Source of the DNA: Lunularia cruciata
Lineage: Eukaryota; Streptophyta; Marchantiopsida; Lunulariales; Lunulariaceae
Assembly (NCBI GenBank): GCA_948567375.1
Contig: OX419761.1
Location: 29,266,501 to 29,330,500 of the forward strand
DNA: 64,000 nucleotides
Direction of reading: 5' to 3'
Every line of letters begins with the position of its first letter. Position 1 is the stretch's first letter. Both the position numbers and the translations under genes were made by a program. Under the pieces are notes generated by a model, which worked only from the letters and a program-made list of their open reading frames with translations, made no database searches and was not told the origin of the DNA. This document shows, one piece after another, positions 1 through 10,697 of this stretch.

Positions 1-220
1 AGAAAGAGTTTTTAATTTTGTACCTTGCATCTTGTTACCCTCAAGATTGGGAAGGAGTATTTGGAGTGTATGAGGTTTGTAGTGGCACCTCTACACTATG
101 ATGTCATTGTAGGATTACCTTGGCTTGAATGTTATAAGGTTCAATTTGATTGGACCTGGCGACAAATTCAAGTAGAACACCAAGGTAGGAATTTCCAAGT
201 AAGTTGTCGGGCACCTTTGA
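1..220 (+). pseudogene. Element A retropepsin C-terminal part
   Basis: The plus-strand reading contains YDVIVGLPWLE, the hydrophobic-G-x-PWL block that closes gypsy-type aspartic proteases. It is followed by a typical KVQFDW segment. The catalytic D-S/T-G motif would lie about 60 residues upstream and is outside the window. The corresponding stretch of element F (about 60400-60680) is nearly the same protein. The retropepsin would cleave the Gag-Pol polyprotein. Here it is a fragment of an inactive element. Confidence 0.8.
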
Positions 221-240
221 GTAAGACACCTAAGGATAGT

Positions 241-480
241 CATTCCCAAGATGGGAATTTTGTAAGGAAAGCAACCATGGAGCAAGCTTTGGAAGGAGAG
301 AAGCCCCAAGATGGGTAGTTTGTAAAGAAAGTAGCCATAGAGCAAGCTTTGAAAGAAAAGAAGTCCCAAGATGGGAAGTTTGTTAAGAAAGTAGCCATAG
401 AGCAAGCCATGAAGGAAGATAAGTCCCTACATGGGAAGATTGTCAATGAAGCAACTATAAAGTAAGCTTTGGAGGAAGAT
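241..480 (+). repeat. Four 60-bp coding repeats between protease and reverse transcriptase
   Basis: Four consecutive units fall exactly at 241-300, 301-360, 361-420 and 421-480. Each encodes a variant of a charged 20-residue unit with the core F-V-x-K/E-x-A-T/A-x-E-Q-A-L-x-E-x-K. Units 2 and 4 each contain a stop codon. Element F has about three units of the same repeat at the same place (60761-60940), so the copy number varies within the family. Confidence 0.85.
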
Positions 481-529
481 AAGTTTGTTTTTTCAATGTG
501 GATCAAGCCGATTGCACAAGGAGAATCTA

Positions 530-1240
530 AGGACAATCAAGAGCTTCAGCAGGCAATGGTTGATCAAATAGTTCAAGAGTTTGTAGATGTGTTTCCAAAT
601 GATTTGCCAAAGGGATTACCCTGTGATCATGGTATGCCCTTCAAGATTGAGTTAGTACTCCAATGAGTAGATGAATCTATCGACTCTCACCAGAGTTGGA
701 GGAGTTGCAAATAACACTTATAGAGTTGTTGGAGAAGGAATTCATATGACATAGTACATCTCCTTGTGGAGCACCAATACTATTTGTTCCAAAGAAGGAT
801 GGAGGACTTTGTTTCTATATTGATTACCATGGGCTCAATAAACAAACAACAAAGAATGCATACTATTTGCCTCAAATTGATGACTTGCTTGATCAATTTA
901 GTAGAGCATGATACTTCTCCAAGTTGGATCTTTGTAGGGACTACTGGAAAATCTCTATTTATAAGAAGGATGTGCAAAAGATTGCCTTTTGTACAAGGTA
1001 TGGACATTTTGAGTGGAGAGTTTTGCCTTTTGGGCTCACTAATGCTTCAATAGTCTTCATGGATCAAATGCATCAGGTGTTGGATGCACTACTGGTGGTG
1101 TTCTTGGATGATATCTTAATCTGTAGCAAGATAGAGGCAAAACATGTGAAGCACGTGCAAGAAGTCCTAAGACAACTATGACAGTGGAAGTTTTACTAAA
1201 AAAAAGGCAAAGTGTGCTTCTTGGCAAAACGAAGTTACCT
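530..1240 (+). pseudogene. Element A reverse transcriptase remnant
   Basis: The domain begins with the conserved VDVFPNDLPKGLP entry block near 580-630. It continues through the FVPKKDGG block (786-810), the KLDL block, the LPFGLTNA block (about 1025-1045) and the catalytic FLDDILI motif (about 1100-1120), which keeps both aspartates. A stop at 664-666, another near 910 and several frame changes interrupt it. In an intact copy it would make cDNA from element RNA in the cytoplasmic particle. The order relative to RNase H and integrase is the gypsy order. Confidence 0.88.
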
Positions 1241-1242
1241 TC

Positions 1243-1893
1243 TTGGGTCACAAGATCTCATTGGAGTGGATCAAGATAGAAGAGGAGAAAATCAAGACCA
1301 TCCCTGATTGGCCTACTCCAAAGGATGCTACTGAAGTATGGGCATTTAATAGATTGGCTAGATTTTACAGACAATTCATCCACTATTATGCTCATGTGGC
1401 CACACCATTCACTGATCTCTTGGAGAAGAACTTGAGCTTTCAATGGACCAACAAGCACAAAGAAACATTCCAAAAGTTGAAACATATGGTGTTTTCAATA
1501 CCAATTCTTCAACCATATGATCCTCAACTACCATGTGTGGTTGATTTTGATGCTTCTAACTTTGCAATTGGAGCCTTGTGGCAACAAGAATTCATAGATG
1601 GATTACATTCCATTGCCATTGTGTCTTGTAGACTAAATACAATAGAAAGGAATTACTCTACTCAAGATTGGGAACAACTAGAGATAGTATATGCCACCAA
1701 GGTATGGAGGCATTATCTCTTGGGGAAAATAGTGGTTATGCAAACTGAACACAAGTCCTTGTTGCAAACATTACATTTAAAACACATGAAGAGTCAACAT
1801 CATCAATGGGAGGAACAACTACCGTTGTTTGATATCAAACTTGAGTACAAACCTGATTGGTTCCATGTCATCCTTGATGCCTTATCACGATGA
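1243..1893 (+). pseudogene. Element A connection and RNase H domain (open over 216 codons)
   Basis: This is one open stretch without stops. It holds the tether after the reverse transcriptase (WPTPKDATEVWAF, LARFYRQFI) and then RNase H: VVDFDASNFAIGA carries the first catalytic Asp, ERNYSTQDWEQLEIV carries the Glu region, and the closing block ends in ILDALSR, which in the family is DALSR. QTEHKSLL replaces the usual TDHKSL, so the Asp at that position is Glu. The domain is well preserved compared with its neighbours, but it lies in a broken polyprotein. Confidence 0.88.
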
Positions 1894-1920
1894 CCTGATT
1901 TGTAATCTCTTCTTCTCATC

Positions 1921-2524
1921 ATGGTGGCAATTACCATAGTGTCAATTGACTCCCAAGTCCAAACCAAGTTTAGGACAACTCTACAACACGATCCATTCTT
2001 TCAAATGGTACAAGTTCATCTTGTAGCATGTGACAAGGAGTACAATACCTTCTCCTTCAAGGAAGATCTTTTATTCCATGAGGACCAGATCTATATTCTA
2101 GCCAAAGGTCATCTCCGACTAATGCACCTTCAAAAAGCCCATGATTTACCAAATGCTAGTCACATGGGTGTAGACAAGACCTTGGGTACCCTCCAATATC
2201 AATGGTGGTGGCCCAACATAGCACGAGATGTTCAAGAGTTTGTCCAATCATGTGAGAGCTACAAATGCAACAAGGCCAATAACAAAAAACCAAGTGGACT
2301 CCTTCAACCACTCCCCATTCTATCTACTCATTGGGAATATGTGAGCTTAGATCTCATCACCTCCTTTCCCAACACAAAGTAAGGTCATACAACAATTGTG
2401 GTGTTTTTGGATAAGCTTAGTAAGAAAATCTATTTGGCACCAATAGTTGAAATTGTGGATATTCCAACCTTGGTGCAAATCTACTTCAACAATGTATTCA
2501 AACATCATGGGATGCCACATGTAT
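1921..2524 (+). pseudogene. Element A integrase, N-terminal part
   Basis: It contains the zinc-binding N-terminal domain (AHDLPNASHMGVDKTL with the two His, then SCESYKCNK where one expected Cys is Tyr). The start of the catalytic core follows, with VVFLDKLSKKIYLAP holding the first catalytic Asp. Stops occur near 2380 (TAA) and at the insertion point. The protein breaks off after HHGMPH, exactly where element B starts, and its continuation is at 13425. Integrase would join the cDNA to host DNA. This copy is inactive. Confidence 0.88.
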
Positions 2525-3217
2525 TTTAACACCCATTTGTGCATGTGTGTGGTATTGTGATATTTAGCTTGGTATAACAAGTACTTGAGAGATATTATTT
2601 ATGTAGAGATAAAGAATGGTTCTACATTAGTCATGATTAGCTAGAGTTATTTATAGTTAAGATAGGGGGGACCTTACTTTAGAGGAGGCGGAAAAGATGA
2701 GCACAAATATTTTGGATTCTAGTGTGTTGACTTGGTATTATTCCTAGGTGTTTAGCTTCGATGAAAGAGTTAAGAACTCTTAGGCCCACAAGCCTTTTTG
2801 TTTTGGATTCTTTTTTAGTCCAAGGATAGCCCATGTGAAGGAATCCTTGACTTAGTGGTTGTGTCAAGATAAGATCACATGATTAGGGGAATATGCCCAT
2901 GTGAATGGATATTCCTTTCTACTTTTTTGACTTTACTTGACTTTTAGCTTAGTAATTTGAGTTACTCCAGTAATTGGTAACTTTGGTACGTAACTATTTC
3001 ACAAGTATATAAACAAAGGGTGAGGAAGTACTCATCATCCTTTCATTTGCAACTATCTCTCTCTCATTGAGTTCTCTAGTGAACAATGTCTTGAGTCTTG
3101 GAGTGTTATCCTTGGAGGAGTATGATGGAGTTGGGGTTTCTTGCCTTCTTAGTCCATAGTGCGCTACCATAATAGCTATCAGAGGTTTATCTTGAGTGAG
3201 AGACAAGCTAGCTCACA
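2525..3217 (+). repeat. Element B 5' LTR (693 bp)
   Basis: It matches 12732-13424 over its whole length with scattered substitutions. The terminal TG has become TT (TTTAACACCC versus TGTAACACCC in the other copy). A TATA-like TATATAAA lies at 3006-3013. The repeat ends in GCTCACA, just before the primer binding site. Confidence 0.93.
3006..3013 (+). promoter_or_regulatory. TATA-like box in element B 5' LTR
   Basis: TATATAAA is about 210 bp before the LTR end. The same motif is at 13210-13217 in the 3' LTR and in the related solo LTRs. Its place in the LTR suits the element promoter; this is inferred from sequence only. Confidence 0.5.
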
Positions 3218-3221
3218 TTTT

Positions 3222-3238
3222 TGGTTCCGTTGCCGGGA
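3222..3238 (+). other. Element B primer binding site, tRNA-Asp type
   Basis: TGGTTCCGTTGCCGGGA begins five bases after the LTR. Gypsy elements primed by tRNA-Asp carry TGGCGCCGTTGCCGGGGA here. The match is clear apart from the decayed fourth and fifth bases and one missing G. Confidence 0.75.
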
Positions 3239-4053
3239 CCTCTTTAAAAGGCAAGATAATGTTCCACGTTCAATTTTACATTAGGCAGAAGGAGGCTATG
3301 AGAGCTCACTTGGAGAGAACATTAGGAGAGGAGAGGGTTGAACTTATGTAAGAGAACCAAGATCTATTTGTATACCCTATAGTTCATTATGATGTCTTTG
3401 AAGTGATTTTGTACATCTTGTACACATGAGAGGATTTGGAGAGATTGTGTGAGGTGGATTGCAAATTTTGGGGATTAATGTAATTTTGGGCAAAATCTCA
3501 AGTTTTAGATCTGAACTTGGAATTTATATACATGATATCTTGGGTTTTCCTTCAGTTAACACACTTGGAATTATTGTGAGAGCTATTATGCTCATTGGAC
3601 TAGAATTTTTGAAAGTTGATAGGGTAAATTGCTCCTACAATTGCATGCTCTCTGGAAAATTGTATAGAGTTTGTCATTTCTTCAATTTTCAATGGATTTT
3701 TTTGAAGCATTCCAAAAAAATTTTGCATTATATCCTATGTTCTAACACAAAAATTAGAGAGAGATCATTCTTGAGTAGGGAGTTATGAGTTTTTGAAGTG
3801 AGGGGGTGCTTTTCAGACCAAATCTGAAATATGGATAAACTATCCATGAGAGTTAGATTGATATGCATTCTAGGATTTGATGTTGCTATAGAAATCTTGG
3901 AGCAACCTGAACCTTTTGTGTTCCCTAGAGTGTATTATTCTCAAATGTTGTTAGTCATGTATAAACTCTATTAGTTATAAAGTGAGAGAAAAGAAAAGAG
4001 AAAAAGAAGAGAAACAAAAAATTGAGAGAAAAGAAAGATAGTGAGAGGTTAAG
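3239..4053 (+). other. Element B untranslated leader
   Basis: About 0.8 kb between the primer site and gag. I see no coding frame, only T-rich stretches and short unrelated open frames. A purine-rich block (about 3980-4050) immediately precedes the gag start. Confidence 0.6.
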
Positions 4054-5022
4054 ATGGGGAAACTTCCGGTTTTCTTTGGCAAAGATGGAGAAGATATGAA
4101 GGCCTTTGTGGGAGACTTCAAGAGAGCTTGCATAGGAAACAATGAGAGAAGGAAGAATGAGTGGGCCTCATTATTACCAGATTTCTTTGAGGATGCAGCA
4201 CTTACATGGTATGAGTCAGAATACCAAAAGAGAGAGAGGAGAGATGGAGAAGAAGAGTCTTGGGAGAGTTTGACTTCAACACTCATTGAGAACTTTCTCC
4301 TAGATGAGAGTTATGAGAGATTTATGAGTGAGGTTACCTTTCTCAAACAAGGAGATGGAGAGAAAGTGAAAGTCCATGTGGAAAGAGTGCAAAAGTTAGA
4401 GTCCAGATTTTGCATAGTGTTGAGGAAGGGTGAGGATGATGTGGAGACTACTATGATTGGCATAGGAGCCATGCTCACCAAGAATTTTGTGGGAGGTTTG
4501 AGACCACAAATTAGAAGCAAGGTGAAATATGAGAAACCTTCTTCCAAGGTTGAAGCTATCAAGATCGCAATTCGTATGGAGGAGATTTTGGAAGGGGATG
4601 AGAGTGATTTGGTGGTAAAGGAGGTTGTGCATCCTCCTCAAGGCTACAAGTATGTTGGAACTTCTGATAATTTGGTGGCAAGGGTTGCACCATGAGTAGT
4701 AGCTGCTCCATTTCTTGCACTTCCACCAAAGGATTCACTTTAAACCATCATAGAACTTACAGATCTCAAAATCAATGTGATGCAACTATGGGAGAAGAGA
4801 GAGGTGGATCAAAATGTAGGGAGAGGGCCTAGGAGTTATGGAAACTATCCATATAGAGGAGGAAAACCAGCCAACAATTTCAATGATAGAAATTGTTTTG
4901 GTTGTGGAGGAAGAAGCCATATCCAAAGGAATTGTCCAAATTCCACTTACCATGGAGGAAGGGGTTATGAAGGAGCCAATAGAGTGAAAGAGGGAGGTGG
5001 TGAAACCCAAAGTGGCTTCTAA
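4054..5022 (+). pseudogene. Element B gag (capsid and CCHC nucleocapsid)
   Basis: The start at 4054 opens MGKLPVFFGKDGEDMKAFV, an FxG-D/E-xxxxFV entry typical of gypsy capsids. A capsid-like helical region follows (TWYESEY, about residues 50-55). A single CCHC knuckle sits at about 4893-4940: CFGCGGRSHIQRNC, which fits C-x2-C-x4-H-x4-C. The frame is interrupted by TGA at 4693 and TAA at 4741, both explainable by one C-to-T change. After about 4990 the coding continues in another frame. Gag would form the virus-like particle and the knuckle would bind RNA. Confidence 0.88.
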
Positions 5023-5830
5023 TCCAAACAAAGGTAAGGAGATAGCATCCATACATGTGGTTGAGAGCAAGTATGAGAAGAGAGAGTGCTCAAACTCCAA
5101 GGGTCATAATTTGGAGCTTTTGGCATAAGAGAAGAAGAGAGCTCGTTTTGCAAAGGATGTTCACTCTTCTCAAGGATTTACTCCAAGCAAGGATACTCCT
5201 ATGTCTACTAGGATCACTTGCACCTCAACACCATCAACAACAAAGACTCCAAGGAAGAAGTTGGGGATGGAGGATTTCTTGATTTCAAAGCAACAGTGGA
5301 ACTACAATGTGTTGGAGGATGTTGGTAGCCACAAGGCTAACAACACAGTGGGCCAATTGATTGCTTTGAACCCTACCTTGAGAAAAGAGCTTAGAGGTGG
5401 TTTGAGTTCTACAAGGAGCAAGAGGAAGAAGAAGGAAAAAGCTCAAGTATCAATGGGATGCCAAGCCAGCACCATGGGAGGCTTGTGAATATGCCTCCAA
5501 AATTGATGTGAGAGTGAATGGTCACAACATCAAGGATGCATTGGTTGATGGAAGATCAGCAGTAAATGTCATGTCAGAAAGGTTGATGAAGAAGTTGGGT
5601 ATGATACCCTCAAGACCTTCAACATTCTTGGTGAGCATGGCAAATAAGCAACAAGTTTGACCAGTAGGGGTGATGGATAAAGTGGTAGTTTCAGTTATGG
5701 GAGTTCAAAATCTCATGACTTTCCAAAGTCTTGAAGGATTCAAGCTATGACTTACTGCTTGGAAGGCCATGGTTGAGAGCAGCACGCTCAACTGATAGAT
5801 GGCACAAAGGGTACTTGGGGATTAGGTCAT
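5023..5830 (+). pseudogene. Element B gag-protease linker and retropepsin
   Basis: A lysine-rich linker is read to about 5485 in the second frame. Then comes a retropepsin with ALVDGRSAVNVMSERL (about 5535-5590); the usual D-G/S-G-S active-site string has Arg in place of the second small residue. The closing block LLLGRPWLRAA (about 5755-5785) matches the conserved hydrophobic-G-x-PWL. One stop (TGA near 5658) and at least two frame changes are present. The enzyme would process the polyprotein; this copy should be inactive. Confidence 0.82.
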
Positions 5831-6892
5831 CAAGCCATAGAGTCATAGTTCTTGTGACTTACACCACCAATACTTCACATTCAGATACACCATCTTTTGA
5901 TTATTGGGAATTAGATTCTAAAGAAGGAGCTTTAGGTGTGGACACAAGCATGGAGGAAGAGACTTCCACGGAGGAGGATGAATCTGAATTGGATTCAGAT
6001 GTGTATCCCTTGTGTGCTATGGATTTTTCACCTAAGCTAGAGGTTTTGAAGGACCCAAATAAATCACCATTGACACTTGAGGAGATAGAGAGGAGGTTAG
6101 CTACCCTCAAGTATGGCCCAAATGTTACCAAGGAGGAGAAGGTGAGATTTGAGGAGATTTTCCACAAGTTCATCCATGTGTTTGCTTTTAGTTACAAGGA
6201 TTTGAAGGAAGTCACCTTGGAGGAGCACAAGATAGAGGTGGAGTCACATGCAAGACCAATCCGCCAAAAGCAATGTCGCATTAGCCCACCAATATCTTAG
6301 GTTGTGAAGGAGGAGATTGATAAGCTCAAGGAGGCTGGATTTATCTTTGAGGTAGAGAATTTAGAATGGGTGTCTCCAATTGTGATTGTGAAGAAAAAGA
6401 ATGTCAAGCTTCGGGTATGTGTGGATTACAAGAAGCTCAATGATGTTACCAAGAAGGACTACTACCCATTGCCATTCATTGATGAGATCTTGGAGGAGGT
6501 TTCAGGTCATGAGAGGTACAATTTTGGAGATGGTTATAGTGGATATAACCAAATCAAGATTGCACCAGAGCATCAACAACTCACCATGTTCACCACACCT
6601 TGGAGAACTTACGCTTTCAAGGTCATGCCTTTTAGGCTTTGCAATGCTCCAGCCACATTCCAAGGTTCATGAACAAGATATTTGAACCTTTCATTGGGAA
6701 ATTTGTGAGAGACTTCATTAATGACTTTTGTGTCTATGGGAGCAAGGAGGAGCACTTTGAGCACCTAATCAAGGTCTTGCAACGCTTGGATGAGGCAAAT
6801 GCATCACTTAACCCAAAGAAGTGCATTTTTGGATGTGAAGAAGGTCTACTTTTGGGGCACATCATCTCCAAGGATGGAATAGCAGTTGATCT
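5831..6892 (+). pseudogene. Element B reverse transcriptase, 5' part
   Basis: An acidic spacer (to about 6180) is followed by the entry block EEHKIEVESHARPIRQKQ. The RT palm blocks follow: SPIVIVKKKN, LRVCVDYKKLN, YPLPFIDEIL, FGDGYSGYNQI, VMPFRLCNAPATF. The catalytic string reads FINDFCVYG (about 6714-6740) instead of F-x-DD, so the first aspartate of the active pair is now Asn (GAT to AAT). The domain stops at 6892 where C1 is inserted and resumes at 10698 (gatcctgagaaagtg). A stop at 6298-6300 and a frameshift near 6665 also break it. Confidence 0.88.
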
Positions 6893-9800
6893 TGTGGAAC
6901 TCACATTTTTTTGTTTTTTTTTAAATAGAGAAGAAGAAGTGTATAGAGAAGTTGGATTGCGCCTATATGACCAAAGAAGGCAAAGAAAAGAGTCTTTGGG
7001 ATGAAACCCAAGGTAATGTGGCTTCAAGTCATAAGGCAAAGTACTCAGACTTGCTCTATCAGCATACAACCTGAAGTCGACCTCGGGTCAAGACGTGAAG
7101 AACTCGAAGACAAAGATGGAGAAAGAGAGACTTCGTATCGGGCGGCGTGAGCAGATCCAAAGAACCTATAACAAACTTCTTTGGATTTGGCGCAATCATG
7201 AAAGTACAGGGGAGGAAAGTAATGACCTTGGGATCAAGAACTTCTTGGTAGTGACAAGCAACAACTTCACCAAATCAGAAATTTGAGAGGAGGAGCGACT
7301 AAAGAGTGATTGATTAGCACAAGACTATAAAATTACATGGTGCACAAGAAGAAGGAGCAATGTCTAGTCACTACCCGGTGCCTATTCAGAGTCGACCCAA
7401 AGTAATGCAAATTGCAAATCCGCAAGAAGAGGACTGGGTTAGGATTTGGAGGACAATCTTCCACAAGAAAAAATTGAGGAAGCACACGATGGCACCAAAA
7501 GTGAGCAAGCAGAGTGCGGTGAGAGGGCTTGCAATTTGTCGATTAGAAGTAATAGCGCGGATCAAAGTCTTGATGAGACTTTGTATCACGTTCCTGGCCT
7601 GGAACTGGAATTTCAATTTTCCAGGTTTCATGGTAGAAATTGTAGCAAGCAATTGCAAGGATGGGCCAAAGCATGAGAGGAAGAGAGGGAATCCCGCTTG
7701 ATGGACAGAGGCAGATTGGAGAGTAGTGTTGGGAAAGGAAGCCGGAGAGGTAGGAGGTACCACCTTCTATTGGAAGTGTGATGCTTTAGAAGAGACTGCT
7801 GAAGTAAGGAAGTTGTTCAATCGACCCCACACTAAGAATGGGTATAAGGTAGATAGTTATAGAGACCTTGAGTGGAGAGGAATTGTACGTGAAATGATGG
7901 CTATGTTCAAACCAAAGCAAACTACCTATGTTACTATGCAATAGGGAGTGTTCTTTCACCAAATGTTTATGGGAGAGGCAGTAGATTGGGCAAAATGCTT
8001 GCATCAGAGAGTAGAGCAGATGATTTTAGGATGGAGAATGGATATGCCACCACATTATTTTGTGCCATTCGCAGCGCACTTTTATTTTGGGTTGAACTTG
8101 CTGGCTTTAGAAGAGCAAAGTCGAATGCGGTCGCACTTTCATCCAGATTTGTGCAAGGAAGCCGATGCAGATGAGCGATATTATATGGAGAGAGTGCAAG
8201 AGGGGGATAGGTACTACAAAGAGAGTGGGAGAGAAAAGATCATAGCAATTGACCTTCCAAGGGTGCAAAAGAGGGCCAAGCCTGAGAGTCATGTTGCGAC
8301 AGTACAAACCCAGAAAGTTCCAAAGCTTAACCCGATGGCGGTGATAGTGGAGACGAAGGAAGTCAGGCAAGAAGAAAAAGAAGAATCGGAAGGAGAAACC
8401 GGATCGAAGGTAGGAGTGTCAGGCAAAGAAGAGGAGTTAATGCTACAAAGCAAAGAATCGAGTAGCAACAGCGAAGGCAAAGTGGAGGTTCAGCAAGTGA
8501 TACAACCAATGAAAGAGGTTGGAAAGCCGAGTCCCAAAGTTTCCATGATGGAACGGAGTAGTGAGAAGAAGAAGGAAGAAGAATGCAAAGCACAACCCCA
8601 AGCTGCCAAGCATGACAATGCCTTGAGTGTATCTACAGTGGGGCCCAATAACCTTACTCAGAAAGAGGAAGAAAGTTCTGAGGAGGAAAATTTGAAGGTA
8701 CAAAGATCTCAACTTCGGGGCAAGGTACCAAATGTAGAAGAGTCGGAACCCAAAGTCCGAGCTGAGGATGCAAGGTGCAAAGGAGTGGACTATTTTTCCA
8801 AGGTAGTATGCCCGTTGTTGATGATGTTGCAGCAGAAGAAGATGGAGATGATAAGTGCCAAGCTTGATGTACCAGATGAATTAGCAGTGGTAAAAACCTA
8901 GAGTACCAAAACCTCGTTGTTACGAAGTAAGCTGACAAGAGTGGAGATGGAGGTTGAAGAACTTCGGGTTGAGGAGGTTCTTTGGAGTAAGCACTTTGAG
9001 GCGACAAGGGAAGAGTTAGTAAAGAATCGTGAGGAAGTGAAAGAGATGATTGCAATGACCGTGAGATTGAAAGGAGAACTTGCAGCGGTGCGTGTCGAGT
9101 TGATACACTCCAAGGCAATTGCTGCGGTGATGGAGCAAGAGTTGGAGAGCCTTAAGAAGAGGGCAGCGGAGAAAGATCAGGCCTGGCAATGAGAGTTGAC
9201 GGAGCATAGTAGAGAAGAAGATCAGTTGAGAGGGTTGATGCGAGAGGCAGAGGAACAACTCTCTGTACATCGGAGGGAGAAGGAAGCATTAAAAGCTGAA
9301 TTTGAAGATGAGCTTCAAATGTATCGTAGTGAATTGGACGAAGAGAGGAAGAAGGAGAAGTTTAAGGTGGTGGAAGAAACTAGTGAAGTAGAAGGTGTCC
9401 TCAATGAAATTAAGGCCATGTTGAGTATAGAAGTGGAATGTAAACTCAAAGAGGTGAGGTTGCATGAGCTAAAGTTGCTAGTGTAGGAGACGCGCAAGAG
9501 GAAGGTGAAGGATACCAAATTGAATAATCTCTTAATCTGGCTGCGAGATTGTGTAGATAGGAAGATGTTAGAGGTGGAGGACAATGTGTGTTTCAGACTA
9601 GACCTTATTAGGATGGATTTAGCTAAACTTCATAGTGAGGTAGAAGAAGTACAAAGACCCAAAGTAAGAGAAGTAGGAGTGCAGGTGTCTTCGGACTTGA
9701 CATTTGACACTTTAGAGAAGAGTGGGTCGGAAGATAAAGTAGTAAAAAGGTTACCCATGACTTCAATTGTAGATCAGAGCAAAGAAGTAGAAGAATTGAT

Positions 9801-10697
9801 AGAAGAGTTAGAGTTATGAAACCCAAAGATAGAGCAGTAAGTGAGGTTACTTCAGGATTGGGTTTGAAAGCCGATGATGAAGTAGACATCGAATTGGATT
9901 AGTAACAGATTTGAGATTTGAAGAGGCAGATATGAAGAGGTGCATTATCATTTTGGATCCGTAGGTTTGTAGAGTTGTTAGGAAGTGGTACATTAGGAAG
10001 ATAATTGTTGATTGCTTCACTATTTAAGAGTTGCATTTGTAGTTTTATGTTGTTCAATGCTCATAATTCTGAGAATAGATAAAGCAAAGTGTTGTGAAGT
10101 AGTGCTTGTTGTTTGAGCTTGATTCCGATATCAACTTTGTGATTGTGTTTGTGAGTGTGTGGAGAAATTTGAAGTGCAAGTCAGTGTGCTTGTTGGATGT
10201 TGGATTCCGCAACCTTGATCTTCATTCTGTGTGTTTGATCCTGAGTGAAGTGCAATCAAAGCAATGCCTTGATAGATTTGAGAAGAATTGTAGTGTTGGT
10301 AGTATTTTGCATTTGTGAATGCAGTGCAAAGTTGATGTGAAGCAATTTTGATCCAGGAAGTTGTGCCTTCAGTGGAGGGGTGGAACACAATTTTGAGGCA
10401 AAGTTGTTTTGCAATGAAGTGTCGTTTTTGGGAGAGCCTGAATCATCACAATCAAGATTGTTTGGAAAGAATTGATGGTGTTGTGATTAAGAAGTATGAA
10501 TTTGTGACAAGATTGCAAATCAGTGCTTGTTACTCTCTTTTGGGTGTGGTTTCTACCTGAGAGATTAAAGACGCAACCAAAAAGAACTACATTGTTACTA
10601 TTTGACTTTGTATTTTGACGTTTCTGACTCGTATCTTTGTGGGAACAAAATTTACTTACCAGATTACCGCAAAAGTGATATTTGCCGGGTTGTCACA
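6893..10697 (+). mobile_element. Element C1: 3.8-kb family IV element without reverse transcriptase
   Basis: The insertion interrupts element B's polymerase between GATCT (6888-6892) and GATCC (10698-10702), a 5-bp duplication with one difference. The ends are TGTGGAACTC... and ...GGGTTGTCACA, which form short imperfect inverted ends. No copy of the first few hundred bases occurs at the 3' end, so I see no LTR pair. A T-rich 5' segment, a coding region (about 7360-9903) and a 0.8-kb 3' non-coding region make up the unit. Two further copies (C2, C3) lie at 14977-22504. There is no transposase, integrase or RT that I recognise. It could be a non-autonomous element, a TIR transposon of an unassigned group, or one very long LTR. 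Confidence 0.82.
7360..9903 (+). pseudogene. Family IV coiled-coil ORF (C1 copy)
   Basis: One frame runs from about 7360 to 9819 and is broken by TGA 7699, TAG 7942, TAG 8899, TGA 9190 and TAG 9484. A last segment in another frame ends near 9903. The intact product would be about 830-850 residues. The N-terminal part has a block shared by all three copies (KNGYKVxSYxDxxxRGIV, VFFHxMFxxExxxWAxC, FAAHFY). The middle is acidic and Lys/Glu-rich. The C-terminal third is a long coiled coil (ELxxVRxE, LHELKLLV). I do not recognise the function. The shared block is reminiscent only in layout of plant transposon-associated gag-like proteins. All three copies are broken. Confidence 0.72.

Noticed and set aside
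241-480. CRISPR-like or minisatellite array
   Set aside because: Units are contiguous, in frame and encode a protein repeat; no spacers, and the host is a plant.
6893-7090. A 5' LTR of element C1
   Set aside because: No copy of this segment occurs at the 3' end of C1, C2 or C3, so a direct terminal repeat cannot be supported.
8654-9118. A long minus-strand open frame (154 codons), and similar plus-strand frames at 16011-16412 and 19656-20054
   Set aside because: They are shadows of the repetitive Glu/Lys codons of the family IV coiled-coil ORF on the other strand.
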